A stretch of 64,000 nt of DNA from Gammaproteobacteria bacterium. Lineage in GTDB: Bacteria; Pseudomonadota; Gammaproteobacteria; Pseudomonadales; Pseudohongiellaceae. Below the pieces are notes generated by a model. It saw only the letters and a program-made list of their open reading frames with translations, was not told where the DNA came from and did no database searches. Where the stretch lies: NCBI GenBank assembly GCA_029245395.1, contig JAQWPL010000029.1:1-64000 (forward strand). The letters are read 5' to 3'. This document shows positions 6,794 to 15,508 of this stretch, piece after piece (within the stretch, counting starts at the first letter, position 1; each line of letters opens with the position of its first letter). The position numbers were made by a program, and so were the translations under genes.

Positions 6794-9078
6794 AAACAAC
6801 TGGCAAGATAGTTTTACTTCTATTGATTCTGCCATTGGAAATTGAAATCGCAGCAGCACAGGACGTTCCTGAATTCATAGATCAGTACTGCGTCAAATGC
6901 CACAACTTTGAAGACTGGGCTGGAAGTCTGGATTTGGAAGGTCTGGATTTTAATCATGTTGACCAGGAACCTCAGGCCTGGGAAAAAATGATCAAAAAAG
7001 TGCGCATTGGTATGATGCCACCGCCTGGCGAAGAACGCCCCGACAAGCAAGGCCTGGACGATTTTGTGCACCGCTTAGCCGAACAACTTGATAGCGCTGT
7101 TCAGGTTATACCAGCCGCACCTACTCTGCACCGGCTTAATCGCAGTGAATACAAAAATGCCATCCGCGATCTGTTTGCGCTGGATATTGACGTAGATACT
7201 CTTCTGCCCAGAGATAATTCCAGCCAAGGCTTTGACAATATGGCGTCTTCTCTGGGATTCTCTCCGGCGCTTGCCCAGGCTTATACCTCTACCGCTATGA
7301 AAATAAGCCGTTTGGCCGTAGGCGACATGACCGCCACCGAATCTTCCTTCAGTTACCTCGCACCACCGCAAATGGCTCAGGACCTTCACTTGGATGGCAT
7401 GCCGTTAGGAACAAGAGGAGGCATGAAAATTACTCATTATTTTCCTTTAGACGCCCTATACGATATCAATATTGGCGGGCGTATTGCGGGACGTGGGCAG
7501 GAGCTTAGTGCCGAACTGGACGTGACTATCGACGGGGTATCAGTGGAAACTGATAATGGTTATCTTTCTCATATTCCTCTGACAGCGGGACCCCACACCA
7601 TCACCACAGCCATCATTGACCTGCGCAAAAAAAGCGGAGTGAATGACATCTACCGCGAATACAGTGTTGGAGGCGCTATCAACCGGATAGAAATTATCGG
7701 CCCGTTTAATGCAATTAGTCCGGGCAATACTCCTAGCCGACAGCAGGTATTCAGTTGTTATCCCGCCACGAATGATGCGCAAACCTCCTGTGCACAAACT
7801 ATTGTGGAAGATGTCGCATCACGGGCATTCAGGGGGCCAGTTACTGAAAATGAAGCACAGTCCATCATGACCTTTTATCAGCAGGGGTTTCGAGAAGGCG
7901 GCTTTGAATCCGGCATCCAGCAAGCCGTTTCCCGCATATTGGTCGACCCAAGATTCCTGGTGCGTTTCGAAGAAGAGCCTGCCAATTTGGCAGCAGGCGA
8001 GGTATACACTATTAGTGACCTGGAACTGGCTTCCCGGCTGTCCTTTTTCCTCTGGAGCAGTATCCCCGATCAGGAATTACTAGAACTGGCCATCAATAAC
8101 CAGCTAGGCAATCCTGATACATTATTGTCCCAGGTTGAGCGCATGCTGGCCGATGACAAGTCTGCCGCCCTGGTAGAAAACTTTGCTGGTCAATGGCTTT
8201 ACCTGAGAGACATGGAATCTGTAACACCGGAAGAAGGTGAATTCGATGACAACCTGAGACAAGCCTTTATCCAGGAAACCCTATTGGCTGTCGCCAACAT
8301 TGTCCAGCAGGATTTGCCGGTTACTGAGTTACTCAATGCCAACTATACGTTTTTGAATGATCGACTCGCTGAACATTATGATATGGAAGGAGTCAGAGGT
8401 TCCTATTTCCGCAAAGTAGCGCTATCTGAAGACAGTCCCCGACGTGGCTTGCTGGGGCATGCCAGTATCCTGACTGTCACTTCCACAGCCATCCGTACTT
8501 CACCTGTGATCAGGGGCAGCTGGATTCTGGAGAACCTGCTCAGCGCACCAATACCGGCGCCACCTCCAGGTGTAGAGATCAACCTGGATGGCGACGGTTC
8601 CACTGTAATCACTACGTCAGTCAGAGAACGGCTTGAAGCGCACCGCGTCGATCCAGTTTGCAGTGCTTGCCATGCCGTTATTGATCCAGTCGGTTTCGCC
8701 CTAGAGAATTTCAATCTTGTAGGTCAATGGCGCGAATTTGATGGCGATTCCCGCGTTAATCCAAGTGGTACCTTGCTGGATGGCACCGAAATGAATGGCC
8801 CCGCTGATTTGCGCAGGGCGCTCATGGAATATTCTGATCTGTTTGTTGAAACGATGACGGAAAAATTGATGATGTATGCCCTGGGCAGAGAGCTTGAGTA
8901 TTTTGATATGCCGACTGTTCGTTCTATTATGGGGAACGCAGAAATGGGTAATTATAGATTTTCTGCGCTCGTCAAGGGTATAGTCACCAGCGAGCAGTTT
9001 ACGAAACGGGTAAAAAGCGATACTAATAGTCTGGCAGAGCGTGAAGGCACTGCCGAACCTGAGTCTCCGGAGGCCTGA
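6790..9078 (+). CDS. Exported DUF1587/DUF1592/DUF1588/DUF1585 protein with two CxxCH haem motifs
   Basis: This 762-residue protein has a signal peptide and the modular layout first described for planctomycete cytochrome-like proteins. A CVKCH haem site lies near residue 33, a DUF1587 segment (LHRLNRSEYKNAIRDLFALD) near 114, and DUF1592 (LASRLSFFLWSSIPDQELL) near 415. DUF1588 (RRGLLGHASILTVTSTAIRT) is near 553, a second haem site CSACH near 623, and DUF1585 (MTEKLMMYALGRELEYFD) near 690. Two CxxCH sites imply a di-haem c-type cytochrome acting in the periplasm. The reaction is unknown. It overlaps the ankyrin gene by four bases and is followed one base later by the HXXSHH gene. Confidence 0.85.
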   Translation: MKTTGKIVLLLLILPLEIEIAAAQDVPEFIDQYCVKCHNFEDWAGSLDLEGLDFNHVDQEPQAWEKMIKKVRIGMMPPPGEERPDKQGLDDFVHRLAEQLDSAVQVIPAAPTLHRLNRSEYKNAIRDLFALDIDVDTLLPRDNSSQGFDNMASSLGFSPALAQAYTSTAMKISRLAVGDMTATESSFSYLAPPQMAQDLHLDGMPLGTRGGMKITHYFPLDALYDINIGGRIAGRGQELSAELDVTIDGVSVETDNGYLSHIPLTAGPHTITTAIIDLRKKSGVNDIYREYSVGGAINRIEIIGPFNAISPGNTPSRQQVFSCYPATNDAQTSCAQTIVEDVASRAFRGPVTENEAQSIMTFYQQGFREGGFESGIQQAVSRILVDPRFLVRFEEEPANLAAGEVYTISDLELASRLSFFLWSSIPDQELLELAINNQLGNPDTLLSQVERMLADDKSAALVENFAGQWLYLRDMESVTPEEGEFDDNLRQAFIQETLLAVANIVQQDLPVTELLNANYTFLNDRLAEHYDMEGVRGSYFRKVALSEDSPRRGLLGHASILTVTSTAIRTSPVIRGSWILENLLSAPIPAPPPGVEINLDGDGSTVITTSVRERLEAHRVDPVCSACHAVIDPVGFALENFNLVGQWREFDGDSRVNPSGTLLDGTEMNGPADLRRALMEYSDLFVETMTEKLMMYALGRELEYFDMPTVRSIMGNAEMGNYRFSALVKGIVTSEQFTKRVKSDTNSLAEREGTAEPESPEA

Positions 9079-9079
9079 C

Positions 9080-10396
9080 ATGGCAAACTTCCTAAGCAAA
9101 AAACACCTACCCCGCAGAACATTTCTGCGTGGCTCCGGCGCGGCTCTTGCTTTGCCATTACTGGATTCCATGGTGCCTGCTTTGGCACAAGGTCCAAAAC
9201 CAAAAACCCGTTTTGGTGCGATTTATTTCCCACATGGCGCCACCATGTCTCTATGGACACCAGCAACTGTTGGTAAGGATTTCGAATTCACTGACATTCT
9301 GAAACCGCTGGAACCTTTCCGCCGTTACGTCAATGTCATCAGTGACTTGAGCTTACCTCTCGCTTACGGTCCTGGCGGCGCCACTGCCAACCACAATCGC
9401 TCTGCGGCTTCTTATCTAAGTGGAGCCAAGCCAGAAACTGGCTCAATCCCAAAGCTTGGTGTGACCATTGACCAGATCATAGCCAGGCAACTGCACCAGG
9501 ATACGCCTCTACCATCAATGGAACTGACAATAGAAGAAGCGACATTAAACTGCGGTGCAGGGTCAAGCTGCGCGTACCGCAACACCATATCCTGGCAATC
9601 TGAGGATTCACCTTTGCCGATGCAAAATAATCCCCAGGTACTTTTTGAACAGTTATTCGGAGACGGCGCTACCCCTGCACAACGCGAAGCCAGGCGCAGC
9701 CAATCACTGAGCCTGCTAGATGCAGTCACTGAGCAGATAAACTCACTGGATAAAGCCCTGCCAGCGGCTGACAAACTTCGACTCGAACAATACCTGACTG
9801 ACATTCGCGAAATTGAACGGCGCATTGTTCAGGCAGGCGAGAAAGTTACCGACGAGATTGAAGTACCTGACAAACCTAATGGCATCCCAGATGAAGTGGA
9901 AGAACACATCAAATTAATGTATGACTTGCAAGTACTGGCATGGCAGACAGAGATTTCCAGGGTCTCCACTTTTCTGATGGCCAAGGAATTAAGTGGTGCC
10001 GTCTATCCGGGAAGCGGCGTGAGGGATTCATTCCATACACTTTCCCATCATTCCAATATCGAAGATCAGAAAGCGCGCTTTGCCGTGCTGAACAATTACC
10101 ATGTGTCTCTGTTTGCCTATTTCCTCGACAAACTGCAGAACATTCCCGATGGTGAAGGCTCCTTACTGGATAACTCAATGATTTTATACGGTAGCGGCTT
10201 GAGTGACGCTAATTCTCATAATCATGACCCCTTACCTGTTGTCCTGGCCGGCGGTGCATCCGGGAAACTCGAAGGCAACCGTCATATTCGCAATCCGGAC
10301 AGAACCCACATGTCTAATCTGCTACTTTCCATGATGCACAAACTGGACATTGACATGGACACCTTTGGCGACAGTGACGGCCTGGTTTCACTCTAG
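9080..10396 (+). CDS. HXXSHH (DUF1552) protein with twin-arginine signal
   Basis: I start at ATG 9080, preceded by a perfect GGAGG at seven bases; an in-frame start at 9041 lies inside the upstream gene. The 438-residue product begins with a Tat signal (PRRTFLRGSGAALALPLLDS) and carries the family-naming motif as HTLSHH near residue 318. The family is uncharacterised but almost always sits beside DUF1592/DUF1588 cytochrome-like proteins, as here. The two are likely partners in an exported oxidoreductase complex, with the ankyrin protein as a third member. It could alternatively be a hydrolase-like fold; the sequence does not decide. Confidence 0.85.
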   Translation: MANFLSKKHLPRRTFLRGSGAALALPLLDSMVPALAQGPKPKTRFGAIYFPHGATMSLWTPATVGKDFEFTDILKPLEPFRRYVNVISDLSLPLAYGPGGATANHNRSAASYLSGAKPETGSIPKLGVTIDQIIARQLHQDTPLPSMELTIEEATLNCGAGSSCAYRNTISWQSEDSPLPMQNNPQVLFEQLFGDGATPAQREARRSQSLSLLDAVTEQINSLDKALPAADKLRLEQYLTDIREIERRIVQAGEKVTDEIEVPDKPNGIPDEVEEHIKLMYDLQVLAWQTEISRVSTFLMAKELSGAVYPGSGVRDSFHTLSHHSNIEDQKARFAVLNNYHVSLFAYFLDKLQNIPDGEGSLLDNSMILYGSGLSDANSHNHDPLPVVLAGGASGKLEGNRHIRNPDRTHMSNLLLSMMHKLDIDMDTFGDSDGLVSL

Positions 10397-10431
10397 AAAG
10401 CCTTTTTACCAAGACTTTATTATTGAAATTT

Positions 10432-10537
10432 AACCCAAGGTCGCCGCCCGGTGGCTACCGTTGTGATGCAGGATGGTTCCATGTTGCTTTGCGATAACAG
10501 CACAAACACCATTTATTGCCTCTCCTACAGCAACTAA
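10432..10537 (+). pseudogene. C-terminal remnant of a PQQ/sorbosone-type sugar dehydrogenase
   Basis: The + strand reads GRRPVATVVMQDGSMLLCDN followed by STNTIYCLSYSN and TAA. This matches the last beta-propeller blade of soluble quinoprotein sugar dehydrogenases, where a DGSLLVSDD...GTIYRVSY pattern closes the barrel. An upstream in-frame stop at 10431-10433 and only about 34 codons show that this is a fossil. It follows the HXXSHH gene directly, so the operon may once have included a quinoprotein. Confidence 0.5.
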
Positions 10538-10557
10538 ATCGATAACTTTAGACGAAT

Positions 10558-10944
10558 TCAGCGAGTTTTGGCTTCAGCTAGTGACAATTCCAAATTTACA
10601 GGTTTGCCTTCACGCAATAGTGGCAGAGTAACATTATAGGCCGTAGTCAGTTCACCAAATAGGCCGGGAAGATTGCTCATGTCATTAAGTTCAATCCCGT
10701 TAAGTTGAGTCAGGATGTCATTGGTTATAAATCCCGGTTGGACAAATTCTTTCAGGTTTTTTCTTGGAGAAAGCCGATAACCCTGTAGCTGGGCGTTTAT
10801 ATGCTCAGCAACACAATCAAAAAACAAATCACCCCTATTTGCCAAAAGGAGGCTCGATTTCTTGATGAAGCCTGTTTGATAGTGTGCGAAACCAAGGGGT
10901 TTTCTGTCATTTCTGAAGTTACTGACAGTGTTCAAGATCATCAT
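10558..10944 (-). pseudogene. Orphan GspC-type PDZ domain, probably a degraded type II secretion gene
   Basis: This 128-residue frame ends with a PDZ domain of the type II secretion protein GspC: LQGYRLSPRKN, ITNDILTQLNGIELNDMS, LFGELTTAYNVTLPLLREGK (about residues 53-120). Full GspC has an N-terminal membrane anchor and a homology region of over 100 residues; neither is present. The first 45 residues fit no known part. No other gsp genes are in the window. I read it as a leftover, although a short free PDZ protein cannot be excluded because the frame is open and starts with ATG. Confidence 0.45.
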
Positions 10945-11007
10945 AAATGATGTATATTTGTCGTATTCTTTTTCCCCTTGCTCCTGATGAACCGAGCATG
11001 GAGTCCT

Positions 11008-12291
11008 ATGAAGAAAGCAAAACTGCCTACAGAAGTGCTGGATAACCTGGAAGATCTGATTCAGACCTTCGAATATTCCCTCGATATTGAAGAAACTCTT
11101 GATCTAACCCTGAAGAAACTGATGGAACATATGCATTGCGAGGCAGCTTCCATCTTCCTCACTAATGATGGTGACAAGCTGACCTGCATGGCCAATGCCG
11201 GGCCTGTAGATATAAAAGGATATACGATTGACAAAGACACCGGCATTATAGGAAAAGCCATCGAAGAATCGGAAATACAAATGATTATGGATACCCGGGA
11301 GTCGAACCAGTTTTTTGAGGGTGTCGACGACAAAACCGGATTCCAGACACGCTCTATACTTTGCGTTCCCCTCATTGTTCACAAGGAAATCCTTGGCGCC
11401 ATAGAGCTCATTAACAAACTACCCAGCAAAAAAAATCCTGACGGTTTGTTCAGCGAAGTGGACAAACATCTGCTCAGCATCCTGGCTTCTTCAGCAGCAC
11501 TTGCCATTCGTAATTCACGCATGGCCTCCGAACTGGTGCAATCAGAAATGGTTCAGCAGGAACTTGAAATCGCCCGCACCATTCAGGAAAGTTTTCTCCC
11601 GGTTTACACAGAAGAGCATCCGATAGCCGGTATTAATCTGGCGGCAAAAAATGTGTCTGGAGATTTCTTTGATTATTTTTTGCAGCCAGATGGTACGTAT
11701 GTTTTTAATATTGGCGACGTCAGTGGCAAGGGTATGGATGCCGCACTACTGATGGCTAAGGCCAGCAGCCTGTATCACTGCCTTGGCAAAACCATTAAGT
11801 CACCCGGAAAAATCATGGAAGTTATCAATGAAGAACTGGTGGAACACACCACAAGAGGTATGTTTATTACCATGGTGGGCGGCATCTACAATCCCATCAC
11901 CCGAAGTGTTACCTTGTCTAACGCCGGTCACCTCCCGGTTATTCAGAGAACCAGTGAAGGTAAATTTCTCCAGTATGATTCCAGGACCTTGCCACTGGGC
12001 ATCATGCCAGACCAGGTTCTCGAGGAGGTGACTTTCTCTCTAGCGGGCTCCAGTCTATACTTGTATACTGACGGCTTGTCAGAAGGGCTGGCAAGAACGC
12101 TTGATAAACCCGATGAATTACAGAATTTACACACACTGATTGATCGCTTCTGTGATGTCCCCCGCCAGGAACGTCTCAGGCAGTTAGCCGAAGAGGCCTC
12201 CAGATTTGATGCCGGGTTTGATGACCTGACCATATTGCTGATAGAAGACAGCCATGGAGCCAAAAGTGAAATTCTAGCGGCACAGCAGTAA
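11008..12291 (+). CDS. GAF-domain PP2C (SpoIIE/RsbU-type) serine phosphatase
   Basis: I chose ATG 11008, preceded by GGAG at 11000-11003; TTG 10978 and ATG 10987 are less likely. The 427-residue protein has an N-terminal GAF sensor (about 25-185; RSILCVPLIVHKEILGAIEL), a helical linker (QQELEIARTIQESFLP) and a SpoIIE-type phosphatase (about 205-420). Metal-site motifs are present: SGDFFDYF, GDVSGKGMDAA, YTDGLSEG and FDDLTIL. RsbU-type enzymes dephosphorylate STAS antagonists in partner switching. Next come an RsbW-like kinase and a STAS gene, completing the module, then the mla genes. The GAF domain suggests input from a small ligand or redox signal. Confidence 0.9.
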   Translation: MKKAKLPTEVLDNLEDLIQTFEYSLDIEETLDLTLKKLMEHMHCEAASIFLTNDGDKLTCMANAGPVDIKGYTIDKDTGIIGKAIEESEIQMIMDTRESNQFFEGVDDKTGFQTRSILCVPLIVHKEILGAIELINKLPSKKNPDGLFSEVDKHLLSILASSAALAIRNSRMASELVQSEMVQQELEIARTIQESFLPVYTEEHPIAGINLAAKNVSGDFFDYFLQPDGTYVFNIGDVSGKGMDAALLMAKASSLYHCLGKTIKSPGKIMEVINEELVEHTTRGMFITMVGGIYNPITRSVTLSNAGHLPVIQRTSEGKFLQYDSRTLPLGIMPDQVLEEVTFSLAGSSLYLYTDGLSEGLARTLDKPDELQNLHTLIDRFCDVPRQERLRQLAEEASRFDAGFDDLTILLIEDSHGAKSEILAAQQ

Positions 12292-12382
12292 TATCTATAA
12301 GTTATATACGACAAGAATAAGATAGAAAAAATATTAAGCCCTTACCCAGATTGTGGTAAGAAAAGAAGCAAACAGGAATCTT

Positions 12383-12826
12383 ATGGGCACTGCTGAAAAA
12401 CTGCTGGAGTTCCAATTTCCCGCCAAAAGTGAAAATCTCAGCACTCTCAGAAAAAAACTGAGGGAGGTGCTAGAGGATTGCAGCCCTTCCGAGGACTTGC
12501 TTAATTGTGTTGTACTCGCAGTCGGCGAGGCTGCAATGAACATTATTGAGCATGCCTATAGCGATGTTGAAAGCGGCGATATCATCCTGGAAATTGAAAA
12601 ACAGGATGACAGTATGGTTTTTCGGCTTACAGATTTTGCCCATCGCAAGACCCGGGAAGATGAGATGAATTCACGTCCTCTGGAAGAGATTCGTCCAGGT
12701 GGGCTTGGTTGCCACATCATCAATGAAATCATGGATGAAGTGCAATTGATTGATTGTGACAGTGGATGTGGCAATGTGCTGCAAATGAAAAAAATAATAA
12801 CAAAAACTGAAGCAAAAAAAGATTGA
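12383..12826 (+). CDS. RsbW-type serine kinase / anti-sigma-like HATPase
   Basis: ATG 12383, five bases after AGGA, is preferred over GTG 12353. The 147-residue protein is a single GHKL ATPase domain: the N-box AVGEAAMNIIEHAYS (near 50), a degenerate G1 around LTDFAHRK, and RPGGLGCHIINEIMDEV (near 106) with the Gly-rich ATP lid. RsbW/SpoIIAB proteins phosphorylate a STAS partner and may bind a sigma factor when it is free. Here the partner is almost certainly the STAS gene 40 bases downstream. No sigma factor is encoded nearby, so the controlled target may be something else, with MlaF next door the obvious candidate. Confidence 0.88.
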   Translation: MGTAEKLLEFQFPAKSENLSTLRKKLREVLEDCSPSEDLLNCVVLAVGEAAMNIIEHAYSDVESGDIILEIEKQDDSMVFRLTDFAHRKTREDEMNSRPLEEIRPGGLGCHIINEIMDEVQLIDCDSGCGNVLQMKKIITKTEAKKD

Positions 12827-12866
12827 ATCGATAGATCACTGTAGTAAAAGAAATTGGAATAGCACC

Positions 12867-13196
12867 ATGAAAAGTAATATACGTTCTGAAAATGACTTTG
12901 ATGTTTTGGAACTCAGCGGGGAAATCGATCTCCATTATTCGCCAGAATTAAGGGAACTCATTCTTGGTTCATTGAAAGGCGGCAAAGCTCTGCTCATCGA
13001 CATGTCCGATGTTGGCTATATTGACAGCTCTGCTATTGCCAGCCTGGTAGAAGGCTTCCAGACAGCCAAATCCACTAACCTGGAATATGGCCTGCTGAGC
13101 ATATCCCATCCAGCCTTACAGGTGCTGACTCTGACTCGTCTGGATCAGGTGTTTTCCCTCTACGACAATGTAGAGCAATTCCAGTCCCAGTTTTAA
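12867..13196 (+). CDS. STAS-domain anti-sigma antagonist-like protein, possible MlaB
   Basis: The 109-residue protein is a lone STAS domain: LSGEIDLHYSPELRE at the start, LLIDMSDVGYIDSSAIASLV in the middle (about 44-63). The conserved Ser pair in DSSAIASL is where RsbV/SpoIIAA proteins are phosphorylated. It lies 12 bases before mlaF. In E. coli, MlaB is also a lone STAS protein that binds and stabilises MlaF, but it is encoded at the end of the mla operon. No second STAS gene follows mlaC here. The protein could therefore be both the substrate of the upstream kinase and phosphatase and a subunit of the transporter. Confidence 0.85.
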   Translation: MKSNIRSENDFDVLELSGEIDLHYSPELRELILGSLKGGKALLIDMSDVGYIDSSAIASLVEGFQTAKSTNLEYGLLSISHPALQVLTLTRLDQVFSLYDNVEQFQSQF

Positions 13197-13208
13197 AATA
13201 ACCCTTCC

Positions 13209-14015
13209 ATGGACACTGCCACTACCAATGCCATAGAAATCCGCGACCTCGTCGTGGATTTCGGCTCACGGCGCATCCTTGAAAATATCAGCTTTGATAT
13301 TCACCAGGGTGAAATCATGGTCATTATGGGAGGCAGTGGCGCAGGTAAAAGCACTCTGCTGCGTTGTTTGCTGGGCCTGAAAGCCCCCACCTCAGGTCAT
13401 ATCCACATGCTGGGGACAGACATTTGTCATGCTACCAAGACTGATCTGTACAAAATGCGTGAGAAAATGGGCGTTGCTTTTCAAGGTGGCGCCTTGTTTA
13501 CATCCATGTCTGTTGCTGAAAATATTCAATTGCCCTTGCGTGAGCATACTAACCTGGACGAAAACACTATCCAGATCATGACACGCATTAAACTGGACAT
13601 GGTCAACATGCTGCCCCATGAAAACCTGATGCCATCTGAATTGTCGGGCGGCATGACCAAGCGAGCCGCTTTGGCGCGAGCCATTATCATGGATCCCAAG
13701 CTGCTGTTTTTTGACGAACCATCAGCAGGGCTCGACCCTATTACTTCTGCTGAACTGGATGAGCTGATCATCAAGTTGAAAAAAAGCATGAAGATGACTA
13801 TCGTGGTAGTTACTCATGAACTGGAAAGCGTGTTCGCCATTGCTGACCGGATTGCCATTCTTGGTGACCGCGAATTAATTCAAATAGGCACTCCCCACGA
13901 AATTAAAGCCTCTTGTGATAAGAGGGTGATAGACCTGTTAAATAGAACTCCGCGGGAATCCATCGTTGACAGTGATGCACACTTGAAACGCCTGACTCGC
14001 AATGCACAAAGTTAA
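13209..14015 (+). CDS. mlaF: Mla ABC transporter ATP-binding protein
   Basis: The 268-residue ATPase carries the Walker A GGSGAGKST (about 40-48), Q-loop segment GVAFQGGALF, signature LSGGMTKRAALARA (about 143) and Walker B LLFFDEPSAGLDP (about 164), plus the switch His in VVTHEL. The GGALF and LSGGMTKR variants are typical of MlaF/MKL-type ATPases. With MlaE and MlaD it moves phospholipids between the inner membrane and periplasmic carriers to keep outer-membrane asymmetry. It follows the STAS gene by 12 bases and precedes mlaE by 17, so all belong to one operon. Confidence 0.93.
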   Translation: MDTATTNAIEIRDLVVDFGSRRILENISFDIHQGEIMVIMGGSGAGKSTLLRCLLGLKAPTSGHIHMLGTDICHATKTDLYKMREKMGVAFQGGALFTSMSVAENIQLPLREHTNLDENTIQIMTRIKLDMVNMLPHENLMPSELSGGMTKRAALARAIIMDPKLLFFDEPSAGLDPITSAELDELIIKLKKSMKMTIVVVTHELESVFAIADRIAILGDRELIQIGTPHEIKASCDKRVIDLLNRTPRESIVDSDAHLKRLTRNAQS

Positions 14016-14032
14016 TAATACGTACAAAGATT

Positions 14033-14821
14033 ATGATCAAGGCAATTAATGAGCTAGGAAGTAACGTTCTGGCCAGCATCGAGCAGATTGGCAGAACCTT
14101 TAATTTGCTGGTTATTATTGCCTGGAAATTAACGCAACCGCCTTACCAGATTTATCCAATAATCAAACAAATGTATTTCATCGGCGCTCGCTCCCTGACA
14201 GTCATCATTATTTCAGGAGTTACCATCGGCATGGTTCTGGGCCTGCAGTTTTACAACACCCTGGAACGCTTCGGCTCCGTGGGCGTATTGGGCTCGGCAG
14301 TGGCGCTTAGTATTATTCGGGAACTTGGGCCGGTCATGACCGCCCTGATGGTGGTGGGCCGCGCCGGCTCAGCCATTTGTGCAGAACTGGGCATCATGCG
14401 TATTTCCGAGCAGGTGGATGCACTGGAATGTATGGCCATAGCTCCGGATAAATATCTGGTGGCACCTAAACTGGTTGCCGGCATCCTGTCAGTACCTCTA
14501 TTAAATTTCGTCTTTAATGTAGTCGCCATTGGCGGCGGATATTACGTCGGCGTTGTCCTGTTTGGAATGGCGGAAGGCTCTTATATAAATGGCATGATAG
14601 ACAGTGTGGTATGGAGCGATGTGCGTCTTGGGTTAATGAAATCTCTGATATTTGGCATGCTCATCACCTTGATATGCTGCGCCAAGGGCTTTTACCTGCA
14701 TCTAAGTGAACACGGCTCAAAAGGGGCTGAAGGTGTCAGTCGGGTTACAACAGATGCAGTGGTCATTTCCTCGATTGCGGTACTGTTCTGCGATTTCCTG
14801 ATAGGCGCAGTGATGTCTTGA
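14033..14821 (+). CDS. mlaE: Mla ABC transporter permease
   Basis: The 262-residue protein shows the MlaE pattern: an N-terminal amphipathic helix, about five membrane helices, and the conserved block LGPVMTALMVVGRAGSAICA (about 99-118) with AELGIMRISEQVDALECMAI. The family forms a dimer at the centre of the MlaFEDB complex in the inner membrane. Start ATG 14033 is adopted although no strong ribosome-binding site is visible, and coupling to mlaF is likely. A 148-base AT-rich spacer with direct repeats separates it from mlaD, which is unusual for this operon. Confidence 0.93.
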   Translation: MIKAINELGSNVLASIEQIGRTFNLLVIIAWKLTQPPYQIYPIIKQMYFIGARSLTVIIISGVTIGMVLGLQFYNTLERFGSVGVLGSAVALSIIRELGPVMTALMVVGRAGSAICAELGIMRISEQVDALECMAIAPDKYLVAPKLVAGILSVPLLNFVFNVVAIGGGYYVGVVLFGMAEGSYINGMIDSVVWSDVRLGLMKSLIFGMLITLICCAKGFYLHLSEHGSKGAEGVSRVTTDAVVISSIAVLFCDFLIGAVMS

Positions 14822-14902
14822 AACCAAGAGCTCAGAAAAAGAACAAAGTAAGTAATCAAAATTTGTGTGTATGTAGTAGAGATATTGTAAATAGATAATA
14901 GA

Positions 14903-14934
14903 TAGATATTCGATAGTAAATAGATATTCGATAG
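14903..14934. repeat. Direct repeat in the mlaE-mlaD spacer
   Basis: TAGATATTCGATAG occurs at 14903-14916 and 14921-14934, inside a stretch rich in ATAGATA units. The 18-base period and the position inside the operon suggest slippage-prone DNA or a regulator site. Confidence 0.6.
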
Positions 14935-14969
14935 ATAGAAGCAAGACTTATTTGGAGCACAGAGACCTC

Positions 14970-15416
14970 ATGAACAAAATAAATATTGAGCTGGTCACCG
15001 GAGTGTTTGTCATTATCGGTATCGCCTGCTTTACCTGGCTGGCAGTGGCTGTTGCCGGCGCCACTTTCACTGAGCAGCCTGGCTATACTTTGTCAGCCCG
15101 TTTCACCTCCACTTCAGGATTACGTGAAGGCGCCATCATTGAAGGAGCAGGTGTTCGCATTGGCACGGTTACGGGAATTGCCTTTGACCCGGAATCCTTT
15201 GAAGCCATTGTCGAGCTACGGATTAATGAAAATGTACCTGTTCAGGAAGATGCCATTGCTGCCATTCGTACCCAGGGTATTATTGGTGAAAAATATATAA
15301 AGATTATTCCTGGCGGTTTTGATGAATTACTCACGGATGGTATGGAACTGTTTGAAACTGAATCCTCCATCAGTCTTGAAGAACTCGTGAGTCGCTATAT
15401 ATTCAGCTCGGATTGA
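14970..15416 (+). CDS. mlaD: Mla MCE-domain substrate-binding protein
   Basis: I start at ATG 14970 rather than TTG 14952, giving 148 residues: MNKINIELVTGVFVIIGIAC forms the single N-terminal anchor, followed by one MCE domain (about 38-116; YTLSARFTSTSGLREGAIIE, GVRIGTVTGI, TQGIIGEKYIKI). MlaD forms a hexameric ring on MlaE and hands lipids to MlaC. The length is a little shorter than E. coli MlaD, with a short C-terminal tail (LEELVSRYIFSSD). Confidence 0.92.
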   Translation: MNKINIELVTGVFVIIGIACFTWLAVAVAGATFTEQPGYTLSARFTSTSGLREGAIIEGAGVRIGTVTGIAFDPESFEAIVELRINENVPVQEDAIAAIRTQGIIGEKYIKIIPGGFDELLTDGMELFETESSISLEELVSRYIFSSD

Positions 15417-15508
15417 TAGTCCGAATTAATAGTGCGGATGAACAATTGGGCTGCATTAGCAATATTGATTTAGTGATGTTAATTTAGAGAACGTTTGAAA
15501 CTGAGATA

